A model generated the notes under the pieces. It did no database searches. It was not told where the DNA came from and saw only the letters and a list, made by a program, of their open reading frames with translations. From Sva-07 sp963717385 (lineage in GTDB: Bacteria; Actinomycetota; Acidimicrobiia; Acidimicrobiales; Ilumatobacteraceae), in the NCBI GenBank assembly GCA_963717385.1, contig CAVQWE010000006.1:62001-126000 (forward strand): 64,000 bases of DNA. Direction: 5' to 3'. Of the stretch, positions 27,546 through 36,328 are shown piece after piece; the stretch's first letter is position 1; each line of letters starts with the position of its first letter. A program made the position numbers and the translations under genes.

Positions 27546-28867
27546 GCACTGACGCTCCACCATCTGACCGCAGCGACGAGCGGGTCAAGCGCACCGGCGA
27601 TCGCTGGCCGTTCGATCCGTCGCGCGTGCCGTTCTACTACGGGTGGGTGGTCGTGGTCGTCGGCAGCATCGGAGTGCTGGCCTCGGTGCCCGGGCAGACC
27701 GCGGGAGTCAGCGTGTTCACCGACGAACTCACGGCCACGACCGGTCTGACAAGGCTGCAACTCTCGGTCGCCTATCTCATCGGCACCGGCTCGAGCGGAT
27801 TCCTGCTTCCCCGCGCCGGCCGTGCGCTCGACCGCTACGGGTCTCGCCGCGTCGCCCTCGTCGCGGTCACCGGATTGGCGACCACCCTGATCGGACTCAG
27901 CTTCGTCGGGCCGATGACGACGGCGCTCGGCCTCGTCGCGATGAGCGTGGGTTTCGGCTGTCTCCGGTTCACCGGGCAGGGCCTGCTGACGTTGTCGTCG
28001 CGCACGATGGTGTCGCAATGGTTCGAACGCCGCCGCGGTCTCGTGTCATCGTCGTCGAACGCGGTGATGAGCTTCGCGTTCGCTGCCAGCCCAGCGCTGC
28101 TCTTGGCGCTGATCGAGGTCGACGGGTTTCGCACGGCGTGGAGAGTCCTCGCCGTCGTACTGGTGGTGGTGATCGGGACCATCGTGCTGTTGTTCTTCCG
28201 CGACAGCCCCGAGACATCCGGGCTGCAGATCGACGGCGGCCTTGCAGCCCCAGTCGGGCACGGCGACGAACCCGTGGCGATCGGCTCCGAGACCGACCAA
28301 ACCCGCGACGAGGCAGTTCGCGACCTGCGCTTCTGGGCGGTGACGATCCCCGTGGTGGCGATGGCGTCGACCTCGACGGCGCTCACCTTCCACATCCTCG
28401 ACTACGGCGCCGAACTCGGCATCTCCGACGACCGGATCGTGCAGATCTTCCTGCCGATCGCGTTCGTGTCGGTACCGGTCACACTGCTCGGTGGCTGGCT
28501 CGTCGACACCATCTCGCCGCTGGTCATTGCCGCAGCGATGTCATCGGTGCAGGTAGTGATGTTCGTCTCGGTGACGATGCTCGATCGTCCGGTTGCAGCG
28601 GTCATCGCAATCGCTACGTGGGGCATCGCCCAAGGGTGCTACGCACCACTGACGTCGGCCGCGCTCCCCCGGCTGTTCGGACGGCGCCATCTCGGCGCCA
28701 TCGCGGGTCTGCAGATGAGCGCCATGGTGATCGGCAGCGCCATCGGCCCGGCGCTGTTCGCGCTCGTCGACACGATCGGCGGAAGCTACCGCCCGGCACT
28801 GTTGATCAGCGCTGCACTCCCAGCAGCAGGCGTCGTTGCGGCAACGACCGCTCGCCGACCACGCTGA
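27542..28867 (+). CDS. major facilitator superfamily transporter
   Basis: 441 residues, about twelve membrane segments. The first transmembrane segment FYYGWVVVVVGSIGVLASVPGQTAGVSVF and RAGRALDRYGSRRVALVA (MFS motif A loop) resemble the oxalate/formate antiporter-like (OFA) group and the NarK-like MFS proteins. The second half repeats the pattern (LGGWLVDTISPLVIAA). The substrate is unknown. It is the last gene of the histidine phosphatase-YihY-MFS group, coupled by a 4-bp overlap. Confidence 0.88.
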   Translation: MSTDAPPSDRSDERVKRTGDRWPFDPSRVPFYYGWVVVVVGSIGVLASVPGQTAGVSVFTDELTATTGLTRLQLSVAYLIGTGSSGFLLPRAGRALDRYGSRRVALVAVTGLATTLIGLSFVGPMTTALGLVAMSVGFGCLRFTGQGLLTLSSRTMVSQWFERRRGLVSSSSNAVMSFAFAASPALLLALIEVDGFRTAWRVLAVVLVVVIGTIVLLFFRDSPETSGLQIDGGLAAPVGHGDEPVAIGSETDQTRDEAVRDLRFWAVTIPVVAMASTSTALTFHILDYGAELGISDDRIVQIFLPIAFVSVPVTLLGGWLVDTISPLVIAAAMSSVQVVMFVSVTMLDRPVAAVIAIATWGIAQGCYAPLTSAALPRLFGRRHLGAIAGLQMSAMVIGSAIGPALFALVDTIGGSYRPALLISAALPAAGVVAATTARRPR

Positions 28868-28902
28868 TACGGTCCGACGAGAGCGACACAGGGAGCCTGG
28901 CA

Positions 28903-29430
28903 ATGGGAGTACTGCACGAACTGGGCTACGAGCTGACGCCACCGAATGCCGCGCAGCGCCTCACACAGAAGGTCGCTGCAAGTCGGCCAGGGGCGTGGAC
29001 CGCCCAGCGTGTCTTGTACCCGATCGACAAGCTGGTGTTCAAGATCAGCAAGGGTCGGCGAACAGCGGCGAGCCTGACCGCAGGCTTGCCCGTGATCATG
29101 CTCACGACGACCGGGGCGAAATCCGGCCAACCGCGCACGATGCCTCTCGTCGGCACCCCGTTCGGCGGCGACATCGCCATCATCGGCTCGAACTACGGCC
29201 AGGAACGCACACCCGGCTGGGTGTACAACCTCGAAGCGAACCCGTCGGCGACGGTGGCCTACCGAGACACGTCGGTCGACGTGGTCGCTCGACGACTCGG
29301 AGACGACGACGCCGATCGGGTGTTCGAGATGGCCGCCACGACCTATCGCGGCTACGGGCACTACCGCCAACGGGCAGATCACCGCGTCATCAAGGTCTTC
29401 GTGCTGGAAATCGCTGGCCTTCCATCGTGA
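28903..29430 (+). CDS. nitroreductase/deazaflavin (F420)-dependent oxidoreductase, Ddn-like
   Basis: 175 residues. The split-barrel Ddn/DUF385 features are present: AGLPVIMLTTTGAKSGQPRTMPLVGTPFGGDIAIIGSNYGQERTPGWVYNLEANPSATVAYRD, the F420-binding part, and the C-terminal RVIKVFVLE. These enzymes use F420H2 to reduce quinones and various substrates. Start ATG with GGGAGCC 6-12 nt upstream. A TACGGT box lies about 40 nt upstream at 28867-28872, so it is leadered. Confidence 0.9.
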   Translation: MGVLHELGYELTPPNAAQRLTQKVAASRPGAWTAQRVLYPIDKLVFKISKGRRTAASLTAGLPVIMLTTTGAKSGQPRTMPLVGTPFGGDIAIIGSNYGQERTPGWVYNLEANPSATVAYRDTSVDVVARRLGDDDADRVFEMAATTYRGYGHYRQRADHRVIKVFVLEIAGLPS

Positions 29431-29470
29431 CCCCACCCGCCCACGAGCCCGCACGAGAACGTCGAAACCC

Positions 29471-30178
29471 GTGGAGCTGAACGAACCCTGGGAGGACATT
29501 TCCGAGTGGTGGGTCGACGCCGTTCGCAATGATCCGCGCGACTCCACCGACCTGCTCGCCGTCGTCGACGAGCTGATCATCGGCACCGCTGGTGCCACGA
29601 TCGACCTCGGTTGCGGCGAAGGGCAGGTGATGCGCCACCTGGGTCCGCCGATCGTCGGAACCGACATCTCACCGGGGCTCCTCGCGATCGCGTCCGGATC
29701 CGGACCCGTCGTGCGTGCTCGGCTACCAGACCTCGGTTGGATCCGTCCTGGAAGCTTCGACCGAGCGGTCTGCGTCGGCGTGATGGAGATGGTGGAGGAT
29801 CACCGTCGATTCTTCGCTGAGATCGCCACAGCGGTCACACGGGGTGGACACCTCCTCGTGGTCATGAATCACCCCGTCGCAACATCACCAGCGTCCGAAC
29901 CGATGGCCGACCCGACCGGCGAGATCCTCTGGCGTTGGGGCGACTATCTCGCCCCCGGACAGCTCACACAAACAGCCGGAGACCGCACGGTCGTCCTGTA
30001 CCACCGCCCGATGGGCGACCTGCTCGGTGCGGCCGCCGACGCCGGGTGGCGACTCGACCGCCTCGTCGAGCGCGGGCCGAGCGACAACACGCTTGCTCGC
30101 TTCCCCGAATATCGGGGTCAAGAGCACATCCCGGCCCTCCTCGGTTGCCGTTGGACGCTCGACCCCGGTCCGATGTGA
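29471..30178 (+). CDS. class I SAM-dependent methyltransferase
   Basis: 235 residues, GTG start. SAM motif I is ATIDLGCGEGQVMRHL; the acidic residue after it is in VGTDISPGLL; post-motif is FDRAVCVGVMEMVEDHRRFFAEIATAVTRGGHLLVVMNHP. The N-terminus NEPWEDISEWWVDAVRNDP and the HRPMGDLLGAAADAGWRL segment look like the small-molecule Methyltransf_11 group. Substrate unknown. It ends 141 bp before the tRNA-Pro, which is on the other strand. I see nothing clear in that gap. Confidence 0.87.
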   Translation: MELNEPWEDISEWWVDAVRNDPRDSTDLLAVVDELIIGTAGATIDLGCGEGQVMRHLGPPIVGTDISPGLLAIASGSGPVVRARLPDLGWIRPGSFDRAVCVGVMEMVEDHRRFFAEIATAVTRGGHLLVVMNHPVATSPASEPMADPTGEILWRWGDYLAPGQLTQTAGDRTVVLYHRPMGDLLGAAADAGWRLDRLVERGPSDNTLARFPEYRGQEHIPALLGCRWTLDPGPM

Positions 30179-30319
30179 CCCGTGGGTGACGGCTGTCTCG
30201 GCCGGGGTAGGTGGGTACTGCGGCGATGGGCGACAGGAGTACTGCTCGAACTGCTCGAACCACATCCGACGAACGACGCGAACAGGGGCTCCGCATTTCT
30301 GCGAAACCCCTGGTCGTCG

Positions 30320-30396
30320 TGGTCGGGCTGACAGGATTTGAACCTGCGACCCCCTGTCCCCCAGACAGGTGCGCTACCAAGCTGCGCTACAGCCCG
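30320..30396 (-). tRNA. tRNA-Pro (anticodon GGG)
   Basis: On the minus strand: acceptor CGGGCTG pairs with CAGCCCG, D-arm GCGC...GCGC, anticodon stem CCTGT/ACAGG with loop CTGGGGG (anticodon GGG), T-arm GCAGG-TTCAAAT-CCTGT, discriminator A, and an encoded 3' CCA (30320-30322). All arms pair. Confidence 0.97.
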
Positions 30397-30449
30397 TATT
30401 CATACGGAGCGCAGACTCTATCGAGGCGGCGCGATGATCCCCCGCAGCC

Positions 30450-30653
30450 TCAGGTGAAGATCTCCACGAAACGCCAGCCGAGATACACCACGAGTGCGAC
30501 GACCATCAGCTTGAAGTGCCAGGGCGTCTTCTCACCGTTCGTTTCACCAGCGGGCGTCGGCTCCTCGATCACTCGGTCGCAACTCGGGCACGTGCCGTCG
30601 TCGTTCATCGAGTTCGGCGTCCAGTACTTGGAGCATTCCTCACACCATGGCAT
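30450..30653 (-). CDS. small zinc-ribbon membrane-anchored protein
   Basis: 67 residues. N-terminal zinc ribbon (CEEC ... CPSC) then, after a Pro/Glu linker, one C-terminal transmembrane helix (FKLMVVALVVYLGWRFVEIF). It is probably a small membrane protein with a cytoplasmic metal-bound head; its function is unknown. It lies 39 bp downstream of der on the same strand and may be co-transcribed with it. Confidence 0.75.
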   Translation of the reverse strand: MPWCEECSKYWTPNSMNDDGTCPSCDRVIEEPTPAGETNGEKTPWHFKLMVVALVVYLGWRFVEIFT

Positions 30654-30692
30654 CAGTGGTTCCGTTCATGACTGACGTGGACGATCAACGGG

Positions 30693-32108
30693 TCACTGGC
30701 GCTTGCGGACACGGATCTTGATGGCCGTGGCGCCCAGCCCGAACTCTTCACGAATCGTGCGCTCGATGTAGCGGAGGTAGTGCTGCGGCACCTCGCGGTT
30801 CACGAACAGCGTGAAGGTTGGCGGGTCGATCGCTCCCTGCACGGCGTACAAGATCTTTGCTCCCCCACCGATCGGCTGGCGCTGCTGTGCGGAGGCGATC
30901 ACCTTGTTGACGTCGCGGGTCGGCACGCGTGTGTGGTACTGACCGATTGCCTCTTGCAGACGGGGACGCAGCTTGTCGACGTTCTTGCCGGTCAGCGCAG
31001 AGATCTTGAGCACCGAGCTGTCGGCGACGAACCCGAGCATCCGTGCCACTTCGGCCTGGATCTCGAGCCTGGCCTCGGTGCCGACCAGGTCCCACTTGTT
31101 GAGGATCAGCACGATCGGGCAGCCAGCCGAGTCGACGCGTTCGGCGAGGCGTTGATCCTGCGCTGTCACGCCGACGGTGGCGTCGATCACCAGCAGCGCC
31201 ACGTCGGCGTCGTCGATCGAGCGAAGGGCCCGCACGAACGAGTAGTACTCGGCCGAGTCGTCGATGCGCCCCTTGCGGCGCATGCCGGCGGTGTCGATGA
31301 ACACGATGGGACCGTCGTCGGTGTCGACCATCGTGTCGATCGAGTCACGTGTGGTACCAGCCATGTCGTGCACCACCGAACGATCGGCGCCCACGAGCCG
31401 GTTGAACAGGGTGCTCTTGCCGACGTTCGGTCGACCGACGATGGCGACACGAGGCACCTTGGCCTCGGCCTCGGCCGCTGCCGCCGCATCGTCGTCGTCG
31501 ACCGGCTTCCACGGGTCGATCGGCTTGTGAGCCGGCTGGCGCAGATGGGCGGGGAATCGTTCGAGCACCTCGTCGAGCAGGTCGCCGGCACGGCGCCCGT
31601 GCAGTGCGCTCACCGGCACTGGCTCACCCATGCCGAGGCTCATGAACTCCCACATCTCGGCTTCTCGACGCTCGTTGTCGGACTTGTTGGCGACGACGAT
31701 CACCTCGGTCTTCGAACGTCGGATCCAGTTGGCGATCTGCTGGTCGTCGTCGGTGAGCCCGACCGAAGCGTCGACCACGAACAACACCACGTCGGCGTCC
31801 TTCACGGCAGCTTCGACTTGACGGCTCACCTTGGCGTCCAAGACATCGCCGCCCGGCATCCAGCCACCGGTGTCGACCACGCGGAACGGCACGTCGAGCC
31901 ACTCTGCTTCGAGCTCTTTGCGGTCGCGGGTGATACCCGGCCGGTCCTCGACGATCGCCTGCTGGCTGCCGACGATCCGGTTGAACAGGGTGCTCTTGCC
32001 GACGTTGGGCCGGCCGATGATCACGACCGTGGCGAGTTCGGCATCGATCTCGTCGTGGTCGCCCTGCGCGATTGCGTCTGGTTGTTCGGTGTTGTCGATG
32101 TCGGTCAC
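30693..32108 (-). CDS. der: ribosome-assembly GTPase Der (EngA)
   Basis: 471 residues from GTG 32108. Two G domains in tandem, each starting GRPNVGKSTLFNR. The first has DTGGW and NKSD, and the second has DTAGMRRKG and LNKWD. The C-terminal KH-like domain is ILYAVQGAIDPPTFTLFVNR...IRVRKRQ. It acts in 50S subunit maturation. The longer open frame is discarded because homologues start close to GTG 32108, whose first four bases overlap the DUF512 stop, giving coupling with that gene. Confidence 0.96.
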   Translation of the reverse strand: MTDIDNTEQPDAIAQGDHDEIDAELATVVIIGRPNVGKSTLFNRIVGSQQAIVEDRPGITRDRKELEAEWLDVPFRVVDTGGWMPGGDVLDAKVSRQVEAAVKDADVVLFVVDASVGLTDDDQQIANWIRRSKTEVIVVANKSDNERREAEMWEFMSLGMGEPVPVSALHGRRAGDLLDEVLERFPAHLRQPAHKPIDPWKPVDDDDAAAAAEAEAKVPRVAIVGRPNVGKSTLFNRLVGADRSVVHDMAGTTRDSIDTMVDTDDGPIVFIDTAGMRRKGRIDDSAEYYSFVRALRSIDDADVALLVIDATVGVTAQDQRLAERVDSAGCPIVLILNKWDLVGTEARLEIQAEVARMLGFVADSSVLKISALTGKNVDKLRPRLQEAIGQYHTRVPTRDVNKVIASAQQRQPIGGGAKILYAVQGAIDPPTFTLFVNREVPQHYLRYIERTIREEFGLGATAIKIRVRKRQ

Positions 32109-33568
32109 GCTGGCTCCAATGCGGCACGGAGTGCGATGCCGTCGGTTTCGATGATCTCGACGACCCGGGGCAGGTCGCCAACTGTCAGTCCGTCGAGGAA
32201 TCGTCCCTCGTCGGACAGGCACACGTCAGGTAATAGGTATCGATGACCCTCTGGCTGAGCGGCGAGCGTGCGGCTCACGTCTGCGCCAGTCATGAGTCCG
32301 GTCACACCGGTGTTCCCACCGAAGAACTCGTTGCGCACCGCGATGACCCGCACATCGTCGCGGCCCACGGAGTCGACGAGCGGCGTGATCACGGGCGCCC
32401 CGAGTTCGCCGGTGAGCACGCCGATCGGCGCTGTCCGCCGGGGTCGCAGAGATATCGACGCACCGCCGTCGGAAGCCGAGGTGCCGCATGGCGTGCTGGT
32501 CCGCAGCCCGGTGTAGGCAGCGGGGTTCGGTGGGGCGTCGACGGCAGCGAAGAACCCGCGACGAACGCCGGTTGCGTCGTCGGTGAGGCCGTGGAACTCG
32601 GCTTCGAAGGTGCGGGCCATGCCGATGCCGTCTTCGTGCATCGGAAAACCGTCGTAGCGCTCGGCTGGCGGGAACGGGCGCTGCGCCATCAGGTAGTACT
32701 CGTCGGCTGCATAGACCATGCGCTTGCCCAGGGTCGCCTGGAACACGTCTTGCCAGTCGTCGACGATGTCGACCACCGCTCGGGCCTCGGCGAGGGTGTG
32801 GAACCGCATGGCATCCTCGCCGTTGAACTTCGAGATCCCGAGCGGCACCACGGCCACCGAATCGAGGTCGGGGAAACGGTCGAGGATGCCGGCCATCGTG
32901 TCGGCGAGCACCGCACCGTCGTTGACGCCGGGGCAGACCACGATCTGACCGCGTACAGCGATGTCGTGGTCGAGCAGCGCACGCAGCCAGCGCAGGCTCA
33001 TTGCACCGCGCGGGTTCTTGAGCATCTGGCTGCGCACGTCGGGGTCGGTGGCGTGGATGCTGACGTGGAGCGGCGACAGCCGCTCGGTGATCACCCGTTC
33101 GAGATCAGCTTCGGTGAAGCGGGTCAGGGTGGTGAAGTTGCCGTACAGGAACGACAACCGGTAGTCGTCGTCCTTCAGGTACAAGCTGCGGCGCATGCCC
33201 TTGGGCAGTTGGTAGATGAAGCAGAACTCGCAGTGGTTGTCGCACGTGCGCACACGGTCGAACACGGCGCTCGACACGTCGATGCCCAGCGACTCGCCGG
33301 CGCGCTTCTCGATCGAGAACGCCAGATCGAGGCCACCTCGCGACACGTCGAGTTCGACATCGGCTTCGTCGGCAGCCAGCTGCCACTCGATGATGTCGCG
33401 CGGAACGTCACCATTGATCAGCACGATCTCGTCGCCAGCGAGCACACCCGCGTGCGCTGCAGGGGAACCGACGGCGACGGAGACGACCACGGGCGCGAGC
33501 GAACGCGACGGCGCGGCGTGCGCGATCTCACGCTCGGTCGAGCGCTGGCCGTGGAGAGTGTCGGACAT
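32105..33568 (-). CDS. DUF512 radical-SAM/PDZ family protein
   Basis: 487 residues. Residues 25-75 are PDZ-like (VSVAVGSPAAHAGVLAGDEIVLINGDVPRDIIEW). The Cys cluster CDNHCEFCFIYQLPKGMRRSLYLKDDDYRLSFLYGNF follows a radical-SAM-like CxxxCxxC pattern. The C-terminus has FFGGNTGVTGLMTGAD and LLPDVCLSDEGRFLDG, the DUF512 domain. Its reaction is unknown. It is commonly adjacent to der in bacteria, as here, where it overlaps der by 4 bp. TAGCCT ends 9 nt before the ATG. It is divergent from ispH. Confidence 0.93.
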   Translation of the reverse strand: MSDTLHGQRSTEREIAHAAPSRSLAPVVVSVAVGSPAAHAGVLAGDEIVLINGDVPRDIIEWQLAADEADVELDVSRGGLDLAFSIEKRAGESLGIDVSSAVFDRVRTCDNHCEFCFIYQLPKGMRRSLYLKDDDYRLSFLYGNFTTLTRFTEADLERVITERLSPLHVSIHATDPDVRSQMLKNPRGAMSLRWLRALLDHDIAVRGQIVVCPGVNDGAVLADTMAGILDRFPDLDSVAVVPLGISKFNGEDAMRFHTLAEARAVVDIVDDWQDVFQATLGKRMVYAADEYYLMAQRPFPPAERYDGFPMHEDGIGMARTFEAEFHGLTDDATGVRRGFFAAVDAPPNPAAYTGLRTSTPCGTSASDGGASISLRPRRTAPIGVLTGELGAPVITPLVDSVGRDDVRVIAVRNEFFGGNTGVTGLMTGADVSRTLAAQPEGHRYLLPDVCLSDEGRFLDGLTVGDLPRVVEIIETDGIALRAALEPA

Positions 33569-33601
33569 GAGTTCGTCAGGCTACCGGTGCGGGCTCGCGG
33601 G

Positions 33602-33607
33602 TAGCCT
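33602..33607 (+). promoter_or_regulatory. -10-like TAGCCT of ispH
   Basis: TAGCCT ends 8 nt before the ATG at 33616. GGGAG in the spacer could also act as a short ribosome-binding site. Confidence 0.45.
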
Positions 33608-33615
33608 GGGAGCGG

Positions 33616-34671
33616 ATGTCACCCACTGCAAGCGACTCACGCGTCGAGATGGTGCTCCTCGCCCAGCCTCGCGGGTTCTGCGCCGGCGTCGAAATGGCCA
33701 TCAAGGCCTTGGCGTGGATGGTGCGAACGTTCCCGACGCCGGTGTACTGCTACCACGAGATCGTCCACAACAAGCTGGTCGTCGATCGGTTCATCGATCA
33801 GGGCGTGGTCTTCGTCGACGACATCGCGGACGTTCCGATCGGGAGCCCGATCATGCTGTCGGCGCACGGATCCGCACCAGAGGTCGTCGAGGCTGCGCGC
33901 AGCCGTGGCTCGTACGTGGTCGATTCGGTGTGTCCGTTGGTCACCAAGGTGCACCACGAGGTCAAGGTTCGTGCCGGCAAGGGCTACCGCATCGTGTACG
34001 TCGGCCACCAGGGCCACGAAGAGGCGATCGGCACCATGGCCGTGGCACCCGACTCGATCGACCGGGTCGAATCGGTGGCCGAGGTCGATGCGCTGGCACC
34101 ATCCGAGCAGCCGGTTGCCCTGTTGGCTCAGACCACGCTGTCGCACCGAGACTGGGAAGGTGTCGCCGTGCGGGTGAAGGAGCGCTTCCCCGATGTCTGG
34201 ACGCCTGGCCGCAGCGACCTCTGCTTCGCCACCACCAATCGGCAGGCGGCGCTGATGGAATTGGCCCACCGCTGCGACGTGGTCGTCGTGATCGGTTCGG
34301 CGAACTCGTCCAATACCCGAGCGCTCGAGCAACTCGCCCGCGAGGAGGGCTGCGAACGGGTCTACCGCGTCAACTCGGTCGACGAGTTGCCGTCGGATCT
34401 CTCGGGCATCGTTGGGGTCACCGCCGGCGCGTCGGCTCCCGAGGAACTCGTCGACGAGGTGCTCCTGTTCCTGGCGCCGGTGCGCGGTATCGAACTCGTC
34501 GACGTCACCGAGGAAGACGAGTACTTTCCGCCGCCGCGCAACATCCGCGATCTGCAGTCCTCGATCGAGACGGCATCGACGGTGTTGCTCGGCGGCAGCC
34601 TGCTCGATCGCCCGGGCATGGACGATCGCAGCCTCGGCGCCAGCGACGTCCTCGCGAGCCTGATGAGCTGA
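33616..34671 (+). CDS. ispH: 4-hydroxy-3-methylbut-2-enyl diphosphate reductase
   Basis: 351 residues. The three cluster cysteines are in QPRGFCAGVEMAI, VDSVCPLVTKVHHE and DLCFATTNRQ. The catalytic and substrate-binding residues in YYHEIVHNKLVV-type sequence (CYHEIVHNKLV), HGSAPEV, GHQGHEEAIGTM and TAGASAPEELV are all present. It is the last enzyme of the MEP isoprenoid pathway, producing IPP and DMAPP with a [4Fe-4S] cluster. Full length, no break. It is followed after 3 bp by a PhzF gene. Confidence 0.97.
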   Translation: MSPTASDSRVEMVLLAQPRGFCAGVEMAIKALAWMVRTFPTPVYCYHEIVHNKLVVDRFIDQGVVFVDDIADVPIGSPIMLSAHGSAPEVVEAARSRGSYVVDSVCPLVTKVHHEVKVRAGKGYRIVYVGHQGHEEAIGTMAVAPDSIDRVESVAEVDALAPSEQPVALLAQTTLSHRDWEGVAVRVKERFPDVWTPGRSDLCFATTNRQAALMELAHRCDVVVVIGSANSSNTRALEQLAREEGCERVYRVNSVDELPSDLSGIVGVTAGASAPEELVDEVLLFLAPVRGIELVDVTEEDEYFPPPRNIRDLQSSIETASTVLLGGSLLDRPGMDDRSLGASDVLASLMS

Positions 34672-34674
34672 CCG

Positions 34675-35520
34675 GTGGACCATCGGTTCAGTCAGGTCGA
34701 CGTGTTTGCCAGCGGCGGCTTCGCCGGCAATCCTGTCGCCGTGATCCACGACGCCACCGACGTCGACACATCGCGCATGCACCAGATCACCACCTGGACG
34801 AACCTGTCTGAGGCCGCGTTCCTTCTGCCCCCGACCCGCCCCGACGCCGACTACCGGGTCCGGATCTTCTGCCCCGGCCGCGAGCTGCCCTTCGCCGGGC
34901 ACCCGACGTTGGGGTCGTGCGCCGCCTGGCTCGCCGCCGGTGGCACACCCCGCGATCCTGAGCGCATCGTCCAGGAGTGCGGCGCAGGCCTGGTCCCCAT
35001 CCGACACCACGGCGACCTGCTCGCGTTCGCCGCTCCGCCCCTGGTCCGCTCCGGACCGGTCGACGACGACCTGCTGAGTCGGCGTCTCGACGCGCTCGGC
35101 CTCGGGAGCGCCGACGTGCTCGACGCCGCCTGGATCGACAACGGCCCCGGATGGATGGGACTGCTGCTCGAGTCCGCTGCGGCCGTGCTCGACGTCGCCC
35201 TGCCGAGCGGTCCCCACCCGGGCTTCGACGTCGGGCTCGTCGGGTTCCTGCCACCCGACGACGAGTGCGCACTCGAGGTGCGCGGCCTGTTCGCCGACGC
35301 CTCCGGGACCGTGCGGGAAGATCCGGTCACGGGCAGCCTCAACGCGTCGGTCGCTCAGTGGCTGATCGGCAGCGGCCGGATCTCGGCGCCCTACGTCGCC
35401 CGCCAGGGCACGGCGATGGGCCGGTCGGGACGGATCGTCGTCGACACCGACGGCGACGACGTGTGGGTCGGCGGCCGCACCACCGTGTCGATCAGCGGCA
35501 CGATCACCATCGACGACTGA
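34675..35520 (+). CDS. PhzF-family isomerase/epimerase
   Basis: 281 residues, GTG start 3 bp after ispH. N-terminal QVDVFASGGFAGNPVAVIHDA and the catalytic glutamate in NLSEAAFLLPP, then RIFCPGRELPFAGHPTLGSC, and C-terminal REDPVTGSLNASVAQWLI match the PhzF fold. Family members act as isomerases on diverse substrates. Phenazine synthesis is unlikely without other phz genes. Confidence 0.9.
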   Translation: MDHRFSQVDVFASGGFAGNPVAVIHDATDVDTSRMHQITTWTNLSEAAFLLPPTRPDADYRVRIFCPGRELPFAGHPTLGSCAAWLAAGGTPRDPERIVQECGAGLVPIRHHGDLLAFAAPPLVRSGPVDDDLLSRRLDALGLGSADVLDAAWIDNGPGWMGLLLESAAAVLDVALPSGPHPGFDVGLVGFLPPDDECALEVRGLFADASGTVREDPVTGSLNASVAQWLIGSGRISAPYVARQGTAMGRSGRIVVDTDGDDVWVGGRTTVSISGTITIDD

Positions 35521-35569
35521 GCGGTCTCGGCTGGCGGTCTCGACCGTGCGGTGTCGACCAGGGGGCCGG

Positions 35570-36313
35570 TCAGTCGAACCCGACCGCCACCACGGTGGCG
35601 ACCACCTCGAATCCGACGAGGTCCGCCACTCGCTTCGAGCCGCGGTTCTCGACGTCGTGGTTGTAGAACAGCATGCGGCCCACGGCCCGGCGCCGACGAG
35701 CGAACTCCGCCACGGCGACCGCCCCGAGCCGCCGACCCCGATGTTCCGGATGGGTGAGCACGGCAACGTCGTCGAAGTCGGCGTCCAGGCGCCAGGCCCG
35801 CCCGCTCGCGTACGACGCGATCGATCCGTTCTCGTCGACCAGTACGAGGATCGCCGGGTCGAGTTCGTCGAGGTCGAGTTCGGCCTCGTCGAGATCATCG
35901 GCGGAGCACTCGTCCATGAAGGCGGCGAGCAGCGCACGGTCGGCGGGGACGTCCCGGGAGAGCTCGACCGGTCGGCAGCGGTCGTCGCGGATCGCTGCAG
36001 GGGCGCCGGACAGCACCCGGTGGAGTCCGACTCCGACGAACGCTCCGCCGAGCGATTCGGCGGCCTCCCGGAACTCGTCGCCGGTGAGCGCATCGGGCCG
36101 GCGCAACGAGTCGATGCGCGGCGCGATCGCAGGCGAACACCAGATCACGGTCCGATCGCCGAGCGGATAGGCCACCGCGCTGCTGGAGCCGGCACGGGCG
36201 AGCGACGGCACCACCGTGGTGCCCGGCGCGAGTTCACGCCCGAGCTCGCGAGCAGCGGCCTCACGAACGGCGCCACGATACCGACGGGTGGGATCGGGCT
36301 GTCCCGGTTCCAT
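35570..36313 (-). CDS. GNAT family N-acetyltransferase
   Basis: 247 residues. The C-terminal half is a GNAT domain: AILVLVDENGSIASYASGRAWRLDADFDDVAVLTHPEHRGRRLGAVAVAEFARRRRA, with the R-x-x-G-x-G-type loop in RGRRLGA, and MLFYNHDVENRGSKRVADLVGF, the classical N-x-x-S-x-x-x-A-x-x-x-G-F ending. The N-terminal half is a less conserved arm. Substrate unknown. It is convergent with the PhzF gene and immediately downstream of the acyl-CoA dehydrogenase gene. Confidence 0.85.
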   Translation of the reverse strand: MEPGQPDPTRRYRGAVREAAARELGRELAPGTTVVPSLARAGSSSAVAYPLGDRTVIWCSPAIAPRIDSLRRPDALTGDEFREAAESLGGAFVGVGLHRVLSGAPAAIRDDRCRPVELSRDVPADRALLAAFMDECSADDLDEAELDLDELDPAILVLVDENGSIASYASGRAWRLDADFDDVAVLTHPEHRGRRLGAVAVAEFARRRRAVGRMLFYNHDVENRGSKRVADLVGFEVVATVVAVGFD

Positions 36314-36328
36314 TCCGTCAGGCCCCGA

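Noticed and set aside
34675..35520. Phenazine biosynthesis
   Set aside because: PhzF-like proteins are common without phenazine production, and no other phz gene is seen.
33637..36093. 818-residue open frame on the minus strand
   Set aside because: It runs antisense to ispH, phzF and into the GNAT gene, has low-complexity Arg/Asp/His-rich composition, and arises from third-codon-position GC bias.
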